DNA from: Elusimicrobiota bacterium
GTDB lineage: Bacteria > Elusimicrobiota > Elusimicrobia > FEN-1173
Direction of reading: 5' to 3'
Assembly (NCBI GenBank): GCA_016706425.1
Contig: JADJJR010000001.1
Span: forward strand, 1,736,001 to 1,800,000
DNA length: 64,000 nt
The position numbers and the translations under genes were made by a program. Positions 1 to 7,658 of this stretch are shown in pieces; positions within the stretch are counted from its first letter, which is position 1; every line of letters begins with the position of its first letter. Below the pieces are notes generated by a model, which did not search any database, was not told where the DNA came from, and saw only the letters and a program-made list of their open reading frames with translations.

Positions 1-472
1 GCCGGGGGGACAGATGGAGGGTTTTGCCCATCTCCTGCATGGTCGGGCTGCGCCTCAGGCTGACGGACAAACGGTCCCACTCCCGCAGCCACTTGCGAAG
101 GGCCTCCAAGGCGTGGGGCGGTATGCGGATGGTTTTGGATTGTTCGTCGTAGGCGCGCCGGACGGCCTGTTCGATCCAGTAGGCCGCGTAGGTGGAAAAA
201 CGGAAACCGCGTTTCGGGTCGAACTTGTCGACCGCGTGCATGAGGCCGAGGTTGCCCTCTTCGATCAAGTCCAGGAAATCAACGCCGGGCCGGTAGTACT
301 TCTTGGCGATGGGGATGACCAGGCGCAGATTGGTTTCAATGATGCGTTTCTTCGCCTTGGGGTCGCCCTTTTTCGCCAGCCGCCACAGTTCCGAAACGTC
401 TTCCTTGCTGACGTTTTGCAGCCGACGAACGCCGCCGAAGTACAGGGTGACCGAATCCAAACTTTCTGCCAT
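1..472 (-). CDS. sigma-70 family RNA polymerase sigma factor (partial, 3' end outside window)
   Basis: This is the N-terminal 157 residues of a primary-like or group-2 sigma factor, which directs core RNA polymerase to promoters. The visible part starts almost directly at region 1.2 (KKRIIETNLRLVIPIAKKY) and continues through region 2.3-2.4 (GFRFSTYAAYWIEQAVRRA), the segment that binds the -10 element, into region 3 (RIPPHALEAL). There is no region 1.1, which favours an RpoS/SigB-type alternative factor over the housekeeping RpoD. The ATG at 472 follows GGGAGCG and lies 14 bases after acyP, so the two are probably cotranscribed. The gene runs off the left edge, so regions 3 and 4 are not seen. 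Family assignment is firm; the subtype is not. Confidence 0.93.
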   Translation of the reverse strand, partial: MAESLDSVTLYFGGVRRLQNVSKEDVSELWRLAKKGDPKAKKRIIETNLRLVIPIAKKYYRPGVDFLDLIEEGNLGLMHAVDKFDPKRGFRFSTYAAYWIEQAVRRAYDEQSKTIRIPPHALEALRKWLREWDRLSVSLRRSPTMQEMGKTLHLSPR

Positions 473-486
473 GAACGCTCCCGGTG

Positions 487-768
487 TCAGCCTTGAATGT
501 CAAACCCTTCGCCGTCGTCGCGCCGCGGGGACGCGACGAACTCGTCCCAGCGGTCCACGCGCGCAAAGGGATGCGCTTTTTCCAGATGGTGGCGCAACGC
601 GTCCAGCGCGCCGGGGGGGCCCTCCGCCTCGGCGCTCACGGATCCGTCGGGTTCGTTGCGAACCCATCCGCGCACGCCGCGGGCGCAGGCCGCGCCCGCA
701 CAGAACGCCCGAAACCCCACGCCTTGAACCCGCCCGAAAAATCGCCAGCGTCGGCGCTCAACGGCCAC
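487..768 (-). CDS. acyP: acylphosphatase
   Basis: A small (93 aa) enzyme that hydrolyses acyl-phosphate bonds such as those of carbamoyl- or acetyl-phosphate in the cytoplasm. The family signature is intact: GRVQGVGFRAF near residues 11-21 holds the phosphate-binding loop and catalytic Arg, and GWVRNEPDGSV near 36-46 holds the catalytic Asn. The open frame extends upstream to 906, but that part runs through the tRNA 3'-end repeat and has no homologous look. I chose GTG at 768 because it gives the normal family length; it has no clear Shine-Dalgarno sequence. It sits just ahead of the sigma factor gene. Confidence 0.88.
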   Translation of the reverse strand: MAVERRRWRFFGRVQGVGFRAFCAGAACARGVRGWVRNEPDGSVSAEAEGPPGALDALRHHLEKAHPFARVDRWDEFVASPRRDDGEGFDIQG

Positions 769-783
769 GGATTTTTGGAAAAT

Positions 784-811
784 ACCGTCGGGTGTCTCTC
801 GGGGTGCGGGG
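784..811. repeat. 28-bp direct repeat of the tRNA-Pro(CGG) 3' end and flank
   Basis: The 28 bases at 784-811 recur exactly at 930-957. In the minus-strand sense the repeat covers the last 13 bases of tRNA-Pro(CGG), that is the 3' side of the T stem and the acceptor stem, plus 15 bases downstream. About 118 bp lie between the copies, including a GC-rich hairpin near 815-835. A tRNA 3'-end copy lying downstream of an intact tRNA is the usual shape of an integrase attachment-site scar. The gap is far too short to hold an element, so this is a scar or a local duplication. Confidence 0.75.
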
Positions 812-944
812 TCGCGAGCGCCTGAGGCGCTCGTTCGCGACGGGCCGAACAGGCCCCGGGTCCCACGGCCGATGAAACACCAACGTCTTTTCCCCACTCC
901 CCCCACGATCCCGGTCCGCGGGGCACTTCACCGTCGGGTGTCTC

Positions 945-1017
945 TCGGGGTGCGGGGACTTGAACCCCGGACCTCTTGGTCCCGAACCAAGCGCGCTACC
1001 AACTGCGCTACACCCCG
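945..1017 (-). tRNA. tRNA-Pro (anticodon CGG)
   Basis: A complete cloverleaf can be folded: 7-bp acceptor stem CGGGGTG/CACCCCG with discriminator A, a D arm with GCGC pairs, anticodon stem CTTGG/CCAAG around loop TTCGGGA (anticodon CGG, reads CCG), a 5-base variable loop, and T arm CGGGG/CCCCG. CCA is not encoded. The proline identity fits the unusual 5' C1-G72 pair. Confidence 0.95.
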
Positions 1018-1031
1018 AGACACACCCGCCG

Positions 1032-1856
1032 TCACAAATCCCACACCGGTTCAAAACAATACCATTGATCGGCGTACAGGGTGAGATATTTTTCCAGAAC
1101 GAGGGCCATCTTGTCCATCAAATTCTTGACGGCGTCGGGGCCCTCCGGCCAAAGGGGCGCCTCCACAATCGTCCGGTAGTGGCCGGGCCGATCCATCACC
1201 ACAAAACCCGGAATCACGGGCGTGTTGAACCGGCAAGCGAACAAAAACGGGCCCCGCGGCAACCGCGCCGGCCGACCGCACAGGGTGACGGTCGCGCCGT
1301 CTTCGCCGAAGGGCCGGTCGGCCAGCATCACGACGCTCCCGTGGTTTTTTAACACTTTCCCCACGCCGTGGGCCGCGCCGCGTCCGACGGCCAAATAGCG
1401 CAAGGTCGGCGCCCGGCGTTTTTGAATAAACCTCTGCATCGCCCGGGATTTGTAAGGTTGAAAAACGGCCGTCACCGGCCAACCCCAATCGGCCAAAACC
1501 CGCCCCCCCAATTCCCAGTTTCCCAGATGGGAGGTCAACACCAGAACCCCGCGCCCCACCGCGCGGGCCGCCTCGGCGTGTTCCCGGCCCTCCACCGCGA
1601 TGTCCACAACCCGTCCCCCCAGGAAATCCGACAAGGTGACTCCGAAATTGCGGAAAACATCCTCGGATTTAAATCGCCGCCCCGACCGTTCGTTGATAAC
1701 GGCCAAGTTTCGCTCCACCGCCGCCCGTTTCATCGGGAAAAAACCGCCCACCGCGCGACCGATTCGCGACGCCAAAGCATAGCGAGGCCGGGCGGGCAAG
1801 AGGCCGCAAAGGGCGCTCGTCGACGCCAGTCCCGCGGCCCAGAAATGTTCACGCAA
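1032..1856 (-). CDS. lysophospholipid / lipid A late acyltransferase-like protein (LpxL/HtrB family)
   Basis: A 274-residue member of the LpxL/HtrB acyltransferase family, which moves acyl chains onto a lipid A precursor or related envelope lipid at the inner face of the cytoplasmic membrane. The catalytic H-x4-E motif is at H110-E115 (SHLGNWE), followed by a second conserved block DRPFGEDG. A hydrophobic N-terminal stretch fits membrane association. The start is TTG at 1856 with GGAGGG eight bases upstream; it overlaps the end of the glycosyltransferase gene by 8 bases, so the two are translationally coupled. This suggests a diderm envelope. The acyl acceptor cannot be told from sequence. 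Confidence 0.85.
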   Translation of the reverse strand: MREHFWAAGLASTSALCGLLPARPRYALASRIGRAVGGFFPMKRAAVERNLAVINERSGRRFKSEDVFRNFGVTLSDFLGGRVVDIAVEGREHAEAARAVGRGVLVLTSHLGNWELGGRVLADWGWPVTAVFQPYKSRAMQRFIQKRRAPTLRYLAVGRGAAHGVGKVLKNHGSVVMLADRPFGEDGATVTLCGRPARLPRGPFLFACRFNTPVIPGFVVMDRPGHYRTIVEAPLWPEGPDAVKNLMDKMALVLEKYLTLYADQWYCFEPVWDL

Positions 1857-3015
1857 CAGGATGACCCTCCGCGCGGGACCGCGCGGGCCGCCGTTCTTCC
1901 ATCAACGACACGATGGCCTCCGCGGCGTCTCGGGCGGCCCACGGGCGCGCCAGCGCGCGTCCGTTTTCCCGCAATTGCTCCAGCCGACCCCGGTGGTTGA
2001 ACAAGCCGCCGACCGAGCGGACCAACTCGTCCAGGGTGTCGGCGCGAACCGCCGCCCCGTGGCGGAGAAGAAATTGGGCGTTGCGCTCCTCCTGGCCCGG
2101 AATGGGCTCGATGATGATCATTGGCAACCCCTTCGCCAAAGCCTCCGACGTGGTCAAGCCGCCGGGTTTTGAAATCAGGACGTCCGAGGCGTCCATCAAC
2201 CGGTGGATCGTGCGCGTGTGGCCCAGAACACGCACGTGGCGGTCGTCGCCGAACCGCGCATTAAGGGAGCGCACCAACCGCCGGTTGGTGCCGCCGACCA
2301 CGATGAACTGGAGCCCCAAGGGCAAATGCCGGAGGGCGTGGACGGCGTCCTCCACCGGACCCAGACCGTAATTGCCGCCCATGACCAGCACGGTGGGGCG
2401 GGTCGGGGAAAGTCCCAAAGCCCGCCGTTCTTCGCCCTTGTCGCCCCGGGCGCCGAAGTGCGGATCCACCGGAATGCCCGTCACCCGCACGCGGGATTCG
2501 GGGACGCCCAGGCGGATCACCCGGCGGCGGATTTCCTCGCTGGGGGTCAAATAGAGATCCACCTCGGGCGAAATCCAATATTTGTGAACGCCGAAATCCG
2601 TCAGGATGCCCACGAGCGGCGTGCGGATTTTTCCCCGGGCCTTCAGGGCGGACAACAGGCCCACGGGAATCGCCTGGGTGCAAACGATGCAGCGGGGCCG
2701 GTGTTGGCGCAGGAGGTCCGCGATGCGGCCGGTGTTGAAAATGTGCATCAAGTCGCGGATGTCGCGGGTCGCTTTTTCCACGATGGGGTTGTCGTAGAGG
2801 ACGTCCCACACTTGGGGCGCGTGCTTCAAAACCTGAAGGTACAGGCGGGAGACGAACTTGCCGAACACCGGGTTCGCGTAGCTGACGGAATTGACCCCCT
2901 CGCAGGGCACGGGCGGGTGCCGGTGGCGCAACACGTTCATCACCGCCTCGGCGGCGCGCTGATGGCCGCTGGTGGGCGAGATGTAACAAAAGAGGACTTT
3001 GCGCTGGGGGATCAA
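1849..3015 (-). CDS. MGDG-synthase/processive glucosyltransferase-type GT28 glycosyltransferase
   Basis: A GT-B fold glycosyltransferase of the monogalactosyldiacylglycerol synthase / UgtP group. It starts with the MGDG_synth-type motif SPTSGHQRAAEAV, where the family glycine-histidine loop binds the lipid acceptor. The C-terminal nucleotide-sugar domain has SKPGGLTTSEALAKG and the EPIPGQEERNA block. The likely reaction is glycosylation of a membrane diacylglycerol or similar lipid. The frame is open back to 3093 but that stretch is tRNA sequence; I place the start at TTG 3015, directly before the first beta strand (RKVLFCYI). No strong ribosome-binding site is visible. It is coupled to the acyltransferase downstream. 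Confidence 0.85.
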   Translation of the reverse strand: MIPQRKVLFCYISPTSGHQRAAEAVMNVLRHRHPPVPCEGVNSVSYANPVFGKFVSRLYLQVLKHAPQVWDVLYDNPIVEKATRDIRDLMHIFNTGRIADLLRQHRPRCIVCTQAIPVGLLSALKARGKIRTPLVGILTDFGVHKYWISPEVDLYLTPSEEIRRRVIRLGVPESRVRVTGIPVDPHFGARGDKGEERRALGLSPTRPTVLVMGGNYGLGPVEDAVHALRHLPLGLQFIVVGGTNRRLVRSLNARFGDDRHVRVLGHTRTIHRLMDASDVLISKPGGLTTSEALAKGLPMIIIEPIPGQEERNAQFLLRHGAAVRADTLDELVRSVGGLFNHRGRLEQLRENGRALARPWAARDAAEAIVSLMEERRPARSRAEGHPVA

Positions 3016-3039
3016 GGATGGGGGCTCAAAAAAGAGAAT

Positions 3040-3136
3040 CGGCTCGTTGAATCGGGGCGGTGGGGATTGAACCCACGACCTCTCGCACCCCAAGCGAGTG
3101 CGCTACCACTACGCTACGCCCCGGTTCAACGAGCCG
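3040..3136. repeat. 12-bp perfect inverted repeat enclosing tRNA-Pro(GGG)
   Basis: The 12 bases at 3040-3051 are the exact reverse complement of 3125-3136, directly outside the tRNA. With one A/C mismatch at the discriminator they extend the 7-bp acceptor stem to about 20 pairs in the precursor. In transcription order the structure is followed by a CTTTTTT run, so it could serve as a terminator or as a processing stem. Confidence 0.8.
3052..3123 (-). tRNA. tRNA-Pro (anticodon GGG)
   Basis: A full cloverleaf: acceptor CGGGGCG/CGCCCCG with discriminator A, D arm, anticodon stem CTCGC/GCGAG with loop TTGGGGT (anticodon GGG, reads CCC/CCU), and T arm GTGGG/CCCAC. CCA is not encoded. It lies between the MerR gene and the glycosyltransferase gene. 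Confidence 0.95.
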
Positions 3137-3140
3137 ACCG

Positions 3141-3518
3141 CTACTTCTCATAGGTGACCGCTTTTAAATCTTTTACGAGGGCCGACAACTCGGTCTTGAG
3201 GTCCCGAAGGACTTCCACCGCCGCCGTCGTTTCGCCGAAGCCCAAGGGCATCTGCACCGGCCCGCGCTTGGCTTCCTGCCGCAGGTGGCGCTTGACCCCC
3301 GCGAGGGTGAAACCGCGCTCTTCCACGAGGCCGCGCACCTTGGCCAACAACTCCAAATCTTTTTTTGTGTAGCGGCGATGGCCCGAGCCGCGCCGCGCGG
3401 GGCGCACCAGGCCGATGGCCTTTTCCCAATACCGCAACGTGTGCGGTGGAACCCCGGTCAAGCGACCGATCTCGCCGATGGTGAGGAGGTCCTTGTCCGG
3501 CGGCGCGCCCAAGATCAT
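3141..3518 (-). CDS. MerR-family transcriptional regulator
   Basis: A 125-residue DNA-binding protein of the MerR superfamily. The N-terminal winged helix is clear: LTIGEIGRLTGVPPHTLRYWEK (two runs, residues 12-33) and then RGSGHRRYTKKDLELLAKV. The C-terminal part (EVLRDLKTELSALVKDLK) is a short dimerisation helix without metal-binding cysteines, so it is not a metal sensor of the classic kind. Similar short MerR proteins without an effector domain often lie near ihfA or tRNA genes in other bacteria. ATG 3518 has no clear ribosome-binding site. The target is unknown. Confidence 0.9.
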   Translation of the reverse strand: MILGAPPDKDLLTIGEIGRLTGVPPHTLRYWEKAIGLVRPARRGSGHRRYTKKDLELLAKVRGLVEERGFTLAGVKRHLRQEAKRGPVQMPLGFGETTAAVEVLRDLKTELSALVKDLKAVTYEK

Positions 3519-3581
3519 GGAAAGGAGATTAAACCAAACCCCGCGACGGAAATCAATGCGGGGCGGGAAAAAGGCGGTCGC

Positions 3582-3615
3582 CGGCCCCGCCCCGTTAGAA
3601 CCCGGGGCGGGGCCG
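3582..3615 (-). terminator. probable rho-independent terminator after the lectin lipoprotein gene
   Basis: A 12-bp perfect GC-rich stem (3582-3593 with 3604-3615) and a 10-base loop lie 14 bases after the stop of the lectin gene. On the minus strand a short T run follows about 10 bases later (GCGACCGCCTTTTT), so it is a plausible though not textbook terminator that separates this gene from the MerR gene. Confidence 0.6.
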
Positions 3616-3628
3616 CGCCGCCGTCAAA

Positions 3629-4546
3629 CTATTTTGAGTGTGGCACTTTGACCAGCACGTCGGCGGTGGCCGTGTTGCCGGCGGCGTCCCGCGCTTCGAT
3701 GCGAACGGTGTAGACCCGGCCGTTCCCGAGGCCCGACCGTTCGGCCCTCAACTTGAGGGTGTGGTCCCCCGTCACGTCCCAGTCGGGGGAGACGTCCCCG
3801 TCGCCAAGTCCGTTTTCGGGTTCGTTGCTCGTCACCGAAACAATGCGGAAGCTCGGCGCCGGGTCCTGGTCATCGGAAACCGTGGCGGTAATTTCCACAT
3901 TCACCCACTTGTGATTGGGCGGCCAAAGAAGCCCGGGTGTCGCGGCCGCGTTTACAATGACCGGGGGCGTCGTGTCACCACCTTCCCATTCCACCAGGAA
4001 GGCGTTGCTGATGCCGCCCAGGTCCTCCAACGTATCAACGTTGTCGTTCCAAACGCCGTTGTGCATTTGCAGGGTGTTTTCATTGCCGTAGGTGGTGACG
4101 TTGTTGGGCTCCCCGGGACCCCAATTCGTGTAGGTCCACGGTTCGCCGGTTAGCCACATCCACCCACCGCCGGGTTCCTCGGCGCCGTCAGGCTGGCTCG
4201 CGCCCAGAAACACGAACAGGTCGCCGGAACTGTCGATATTGGCGTTGATGAAGTCCTGCTCGTCTTGGGAGGTGACCGTGGCCAAATAGCCGCCCATCGC
4301 CTCCGCTTGCGCGCGCGCGTCCGCCAGCGACATCGGTCGCCGCCCGTCGTTGACGAACAATTGATAGGAATGGCCGTTGGCGGGATTGACTACGACGCCC
4401 GCCTCCGGGGTGGAGGACTGGGCCGAAAGACGCGACATGCCGGGCCCGTTGCCCGTCAATTTCGACATCGATTCCGGGTTGGAGCAACCGATCCCGGCGA
4501 ACGCCATGGACAACCCAACAAACACACGCATTTTGTTGTTCATCAT
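3629..4546 (-). CDS. lipoprotein with C-type lectin-like domain and an Ig-like C-terminal domain
   Basis: A 305-residue predicted lipoprotein. It starts with a signal peptide (RVFVGLSMAFAGIGC, Cys near 21). A C-type lectin-like fold covers roughly residues 55-195, with the typical blocks AEAMGGYLATVTSQDEQDF, WMWLTGEPWTYTNWGPGEPNN and WNDN. The EPN motif and WND are the calcium and sugar contacts in true C-type lectins. The rest resembles a bacterial Ig/HYR-like module (DTTPPVIVNAAATPGLLWPP to RIEARDAAGNTATADVLV). It probably binds glycans at the cell surface. I chose the first of two adjacent ATGs, 7 bases after GCGAGGTG; the upstream open frame runs into the CapA gene and is ignored. Confidence 0.75.
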   Translation of the reverse strand: MMNNKMRVFVGLSMAFAGIGCSNPESMSKLTGNGPGMSRLSAQSSTPEAGVVVNPANGHSYQLFVNDGRRPMSLADARAQAEAMGGYLATVTSQDEQDFINANIDSSGDLFVFLGASQPDGAEEPGGGWMWLTGEPWTYTNWGPGEPNNVTTYGNENTLQMHNGVWNDNVDTLEDLGGISNAFLVEWEGGDTTPPVIVNAAATPGLLWPPNHKWVNVEITATVSDDQDPAPSFRIVSVTSNEPENGLGDGDVSPDWDVTGDHTLKLRAERSGLGNGRVYTVRIEARDAAGNTATADVLVKVPHSK

Positions 4547-4577
4547 GAACACCTCGCGAAACGGAATGTGCGGCATT

Positions 4578-4597
4578 AAATGCCCGCGTGGGCATTT
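4578..4597. other. small hairpin between CapA-like and lectin genes
   Basis: AAATGCCC and GGGCATTT form an 8-bp stem with a 4-base loop in the 94-bp gap. There is no T run on either side, so it is more likely an mRNA structure or an operator than a terminator. Confidence 0.4.
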
Positions 4598-4640
4598 GAC
4601 CACAATAAAAAACCAAAAGCAAGGGGCGGCGGAGATAAAA

Positions 4641-5756
4641 CTAGCGGGGCTCGGCGGAAAAGCGGGGGCGGTAGCGGTACTCGCGCACGCCTTTGAGGTG
4701 CGCGCGCGCGTCGTCGGCGAACTGGCCCAAGGCGGCCCGATCGTCCGGGGCGAGGGCGAACAGGTCGGGCTCTTCCTCAAAAAAGCTCACGGGCAAAACG
4801 TAAAACCGGGCGATGTCGTCGGTTTGGCGCTTCCACACGTGGGTGGGGGTGTAGCCCCAATCGACGGGGCGTGTGCCCTTGTCGTCTTTGACCAGTTCCA
4901 AGTGGCCAATCATGCCGCCGTCGCGAAATCGATCGCGCTGGTTGGAAATAAAATTGCCGTGGGAGTAAAAAACGACCCGAAGGCGCTTTTTGTGTTTCAA
5001 CGAAACGATCTCCTGCAACACGTGCGGGTGCGACCCGATCACCGCGTCCACCCCGAGGCGGATCAGCCGGCGGGCCAACTGTTTTTGCGATGGGTGGGCG
5101 CCCCGCTCGTATTCGACTCCCCAATGCAGGGCGGCCAAGATGAAATCGGCCTTCGCGGCCCGGGCCTTGGCCACGTCGGCTTCCAACTGTTTTGTATCCA
5201 AATAATTCACCGAGGTGGGCGTCGACACCTTCAGCATGTTCGTCCCGTAGGTGGCGTTTAGAAACGCCAGGCGCACCCCTTTGACGTCGACGATCCGGGG
5301 GTAGGTTTGCTCCCGCTCCTCCGGCGAAGCAAAGGTGCCGGTGTGGGGAATGTTTCGTTCGTCCAGCGTCCGCAGGGTGCGGAGAAGGCCCTCCTCGTTC
5401 CGATCGCAGGCGTGGTTGTTGGCGGTGAGCAACAGGTCGAACCCGGCTTCTTCAAGGGCGTCCGCCAGGGCGTCCGGACTCGAGAAACGCGGGTAGCCTT
5501 TGTAGGGCTCTCCCGCCAAGGTCACTTCCAGGTTGGCGACCGCGAGGTCGGCGTGGTCCAAGATAGGCTTGATATAAAGGTAATTGTGCCGGTAATCGTG
5601 GGAACCGTCCGCGGTCCGGGCCGAGGCGATTTGGGCGTCGTGGCCCATCACGTCGCCCACGAACATGAGGTGCACGCGCGTCTCCGCGGCCCGCAGGGGC
5701 GAAAGGGCCAGGACCCCCAGGAAGAACGCGCGCCGCACGGTCCCCCCGTCGATCAA
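4641..5756 (-). CDS. CapA-family (PGA_cap) metallophosphatase-like protein
   Basis: A 371-residue protein of the CapA/PgsA superfamily, calcineurin-like folds linked to poly-gamma-glutamate capsule synthesis; many members have other or unknown roles. Family blocks are clear: MFVGDVMGHD near 31-40, DLAVANLEVTLAG, LLTANNHACDRNEEGL, LHWGVEYERGAHPSQ and VIGSHPHVLQEI, which supply the metal-binding Asp, Asn and His. RRAFFLGVLALSPLRAA near the N-terminus is a probable signal peptide. TTG 5756 overlaps the HU stop by 4 bases (TTGA); GTG at 5738 after a run of G is an alternative that gives a cleaner signal peptide. It is the last gene of the long overlapping operon. No other capsule gene is nearby. 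Confidence 0.82.
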   Translation of the reverse strand: MIDGGTVRRAFFLGVLALSPLRAAETRVHLMFVGDVMGHDAQIASARTADGSHDYRHNYLYIKPILDHADLAVANLEVTLAGEPYKGYPRFSSPDALADALEEAGFDLLLTANNHACDRNEEGLLRTLRTLDERNIPHTGTFASPEEREQTYPRIVDVKGVRLAFLNATYGTNMLKVSTPTSVNYLDTKQLEADVAKARAAKADFILAALHWGVEYERGAHPSQKQLARRLIRLGVDAVIGSHPHVLQEIVSLKHKKRLRVVFYSHGNFISNQRDRFRDGGMIGHLELVKDDKGTRPVDWGYTPTHVWKRQTDDIARFYVLPVSFFEEEPDLFALAPDDRAALGQFADDARAHLKGVREYRYRPRFSAEPR

Positions 5757-6010
5757 AGCAGGCCCTTGGCCATTTTGAACTTCACGCGGCGGCGCGGGGG
5801 GATCAGCACCGGCTCCCCGGTGCGGGGGTTGCGCGCGGGCTTGCTTTTCCGCATGACCACGTGGAAACTGCCGAACCCCTGCACCACGACTTTGTCCCCC
5901 TCCTGCAACGCCTTGCGCATGCCTTCGAATATCCGCGTGACGGCCGCCTTCGCCTCTTGGCGCGTGCCCAGGGATTGGGCCGCGATCTGGATGATGTCGG
6001 CTTTGTTCAT
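5753..6010 (-). CDS. hup: HU/IHF-family DNA-binding protein
   Basis: An 85-residue nucleoid protein that bends DNA as a dimer. The whole fold is visible: N-terminal helices MNKADIIQIAAQSLGTRQEA, then VVVQGFGSF, and the DNA-intercalating arm RNPRTGEPVLIPPRRRVKF with the tip proline. Length is slightly below the usual 90. ATG 6010 overlaps the gpsA stop by 4 bases (ATGA) and the stop overlaps the CapA gene. HU inside a lipid-synthesis operon is an unusual place. HU and IHF subunits cannot be told apart here. Confidence 0.93.
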   Translation of the reverse strand: MNKADIIQIAAQSLGTRQEAKAAVTRIFEGMRKALQEGDKVVVQGFGSFHVVMRKSKPARNPRTGEPVLIPPRRRVKFKMAKGLL

Positions 6011-7050
6011 ATCTTCTCCTCCGTTTGTCGAATAAAAGGGGCCACGTGCATCATTTCCGCGACGGGCGGGCGCGACAGCAGGTCCCGCATGGCGGCGCGC
6101 GCCGGTTTGCCCTCGTAAAGCATGGCGTACAGTTCGGTGATGATGGGCAAATCCAATTTATGGTGGTCCATCAATTGTTTGGCGCTTTTGGTCGTGAAAT
6201 ACCCCTCCGCCACCATGGTCATCTCCCCCAGGGCCTGCTCGGCCGATTTCCCCTGGCCGAGCTTTTCGCCCAGCAGGCGGTTGCGGGAGTGCCGCGACGT
6301 GCAGGTGACGATCAAATCCCCCAGGCCCGCCAAGCCCAGGAAGGTCAACACCTGGGCGCCTTCCGCGACGCCGACGCGCACCATTTCGTTCAGCCCCCGC
6401 GTCATGAGCGCGGCCTTGGTGTTGTCCCCCAGGCCCAACCCGTCGCAGACGCCGCAACCCACGGCGTAGACGTTCTTCAGCGCGCCGCACAACTCCACCC
6501 CGACGAAATCCGGGTTGGTGTACACCCGCAGGCTTTCCGAATTGAAGAGCCGCGTCAAATGTTCGCGGAGGGCTTCGGGCCCCGCCGCCACCACCGCCGT
6601 CGGAACCGACCGCGCCACCTCTTCCGCGTGGGAGGGTCCGGCCAACACGGCCGTGCGGCCCGCCAAAGCCGGTGTTTCCTCCTCCATCACGCGGGTCATG
6701 CGTTTTAAAGTGTCGTTCTCGATGCCCTTGGACACGCTCACCGCCCAGGCCGACGGGGCCAGGGCGTTCGACACGCGCACGGCCCGGAAGGTGGCGCGCA
6801 CGTGTTTCGAAGGGACGGCGTTGACAAGGACGGGCCGGCCCGTCAGGGCCTTCGCCATGTCCTCGGTCACGCGCACGTCCGGGTGCAAAACAAGCCCGTC
6901 CAACGTCGGAAGCCGCCGCTCCCGTTCGAGCCGCGCGGCGGCCGCCGGGGAAATCTCCCAGAGGACGACGTCGTGGCCGTTCCGGGCCAGGTGATCGGCA
7001 AGGGTGGCGCCCCAACTGCCGGCGCCCAAAACCGCGATTTTTTCCTTCAT
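6007..7050 (-). CDS. gpsA: NAD(P)-dependent glycerol-3-phosphate dehydrogenase
   Basis: A 347-residue cytoplasmic enzyme that reduces dihydroxyacetone phosphate to sn-glycerol-3-phosphate, the backbone for phospholipids. The Rossmann loop GAGSWGATLA is at residues 9-18, VLAGPSHAEEVA follows mid-protein, and the catalytic Lys is in ELCGALKNVYAVGCG near 190; the GDNTKAALMTRGLNEM block is also present. The in-frame region upstream of 7050 is a shadow of plsY. ATG 7050 overlaps the plsY stop (ATGA). With plsY and pgsA it forms a complete route from DHAP to phosphatidylglycerol phosphate apart from PlsC and CdsA. Confidence 0.97.
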   Translation of the reverse strand: MKEKIAVLGAGSWGATLADHLARNGHDVVLWEISPAAAARLERERRLPTLDGLVLHPDVRVTEDMAKALTGRPVLVNAVPSKHVRATFRAVRVSNALAPSAWAVSVSKGIENDTLKRMTRVMEEETPALAGRTAVLAGPSHAEEVARSVPTAVVAAGPEALREHLTRLFNSESLRVYTNPDFVGVELCGALKNVYAVGCGVCDGLGLGDNTKAALMTRGLNEMVRVGVAEGAQVLTFLGLAGLGDLIVTCTSRHSRNRLLGEKLGQGKSAEQALGEMTMVAEGYFTTKSAKQLMDHHKLDLPIITELYAMLYEGKPARAAMRDLLSRPPVAEMMHVAPFIRQTEEKI

Positions 7051-7658
7051 AAAGATTTGGGGTCTCCTTTCTTGAAACCGAACAACGGGGGCTCCTCCCC
7101 CCGCGCCAACCGTTTCATATTGGGTATGTGTCGAAGGACCACCACCAAACACAACGCGACCGCCATGGCCTCCCGCGCCGGGGAAGCGCCGGCGAACCAC
7201 GCCGCGAGGGGCAAAACCACGGCCCCCGCCAAGGACCCCACCGACACCCGCCGCGAAACGGCAAAGGCCAACGCGAAGACGAGCAAGGCCACCCCCATGG
7301 GCCCCGGCAGCAACGCCAGGAAAACCCCCGCGGACGTGGCCACGCCCTTTCCCCCGCGGAAACGCACCCACGGCGACCAGGTGTGGCCCGCCACGGCCGC
7401 CGCGCCCGTGAGCAAGGGCACGGCCTCCACCGGCAAGCCCCGCAAAGCGCCCCAGACCGGCAAAAACCCTTTTAAAATATCGATCAACAGGGTCGCGACG
7501 CCGGCGCCGCGCCCGACGGACCGGAACACGTTGGTCGCCCCCACGTTGCCCGACCCCACCGTGCGGATGTCGATGCCTTTGAGGGCGCGCCCCATCAGAT
7601 ACCCCGTGGGCAGGGACCCGGCCGCGAACCCCACCAAAACCCACAGCCCTTCGTTCAT
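7047..7658 (-). CDS. plsY: glycerol-3-phosphate acyltransferase PlsY
   Basis: A 203-residue integral membrane enzyme that transfers an acyl group from acyl-phosphate to glycerol-3-phosphate, giving lysophosphatidate. The three cytoplasmic PlsY motifs are all present: GSLPTGYLMG and SGNVGATNVFR, GHTWSPWVRFRGGKGVAT, and the C-terminal HIPNMKRLARGEE. Five or so membrane helices lie between them. It overlaps der and gpsA by 4 bases each. A pairing of plsY with gpsA is common across bacteria and supports both calls. PlsX, which supplies the acyl-phosphate, is not in this window. Confidence 0.97.
   Translation of the reverse strand: MNEGLWVLVGFAAGSLPTGYLMGRALKGIDIRTVGSGNVGATNVFRSVGRGAGVATLLIDILKGFLPVWGALRGLPVEAVPLLTGAAAVAGHTWSPWVRFRGGKGVATSAGVFLALLPGPMGVALLVFALAFAVSRRVSVGSLAGAVVLPLAAWFAGASPAREAMAVALCLVVVLRHIPNMKRLARGEEPPLFGFKKGDPKSL

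Noticed and set aside
3016..3093. Upstream extension of the glycosyltransferase frame to 3093
   Set aside because: It would read through the tRNA-Pro gene; no coding character.
4547..4780. N-terminal extension of the lectin lipoprotein frame
   Set aside because: It overlaps the CapA-like gene in another frame, and the signal peptide begins at 4546 with its own ribosome-binding site.
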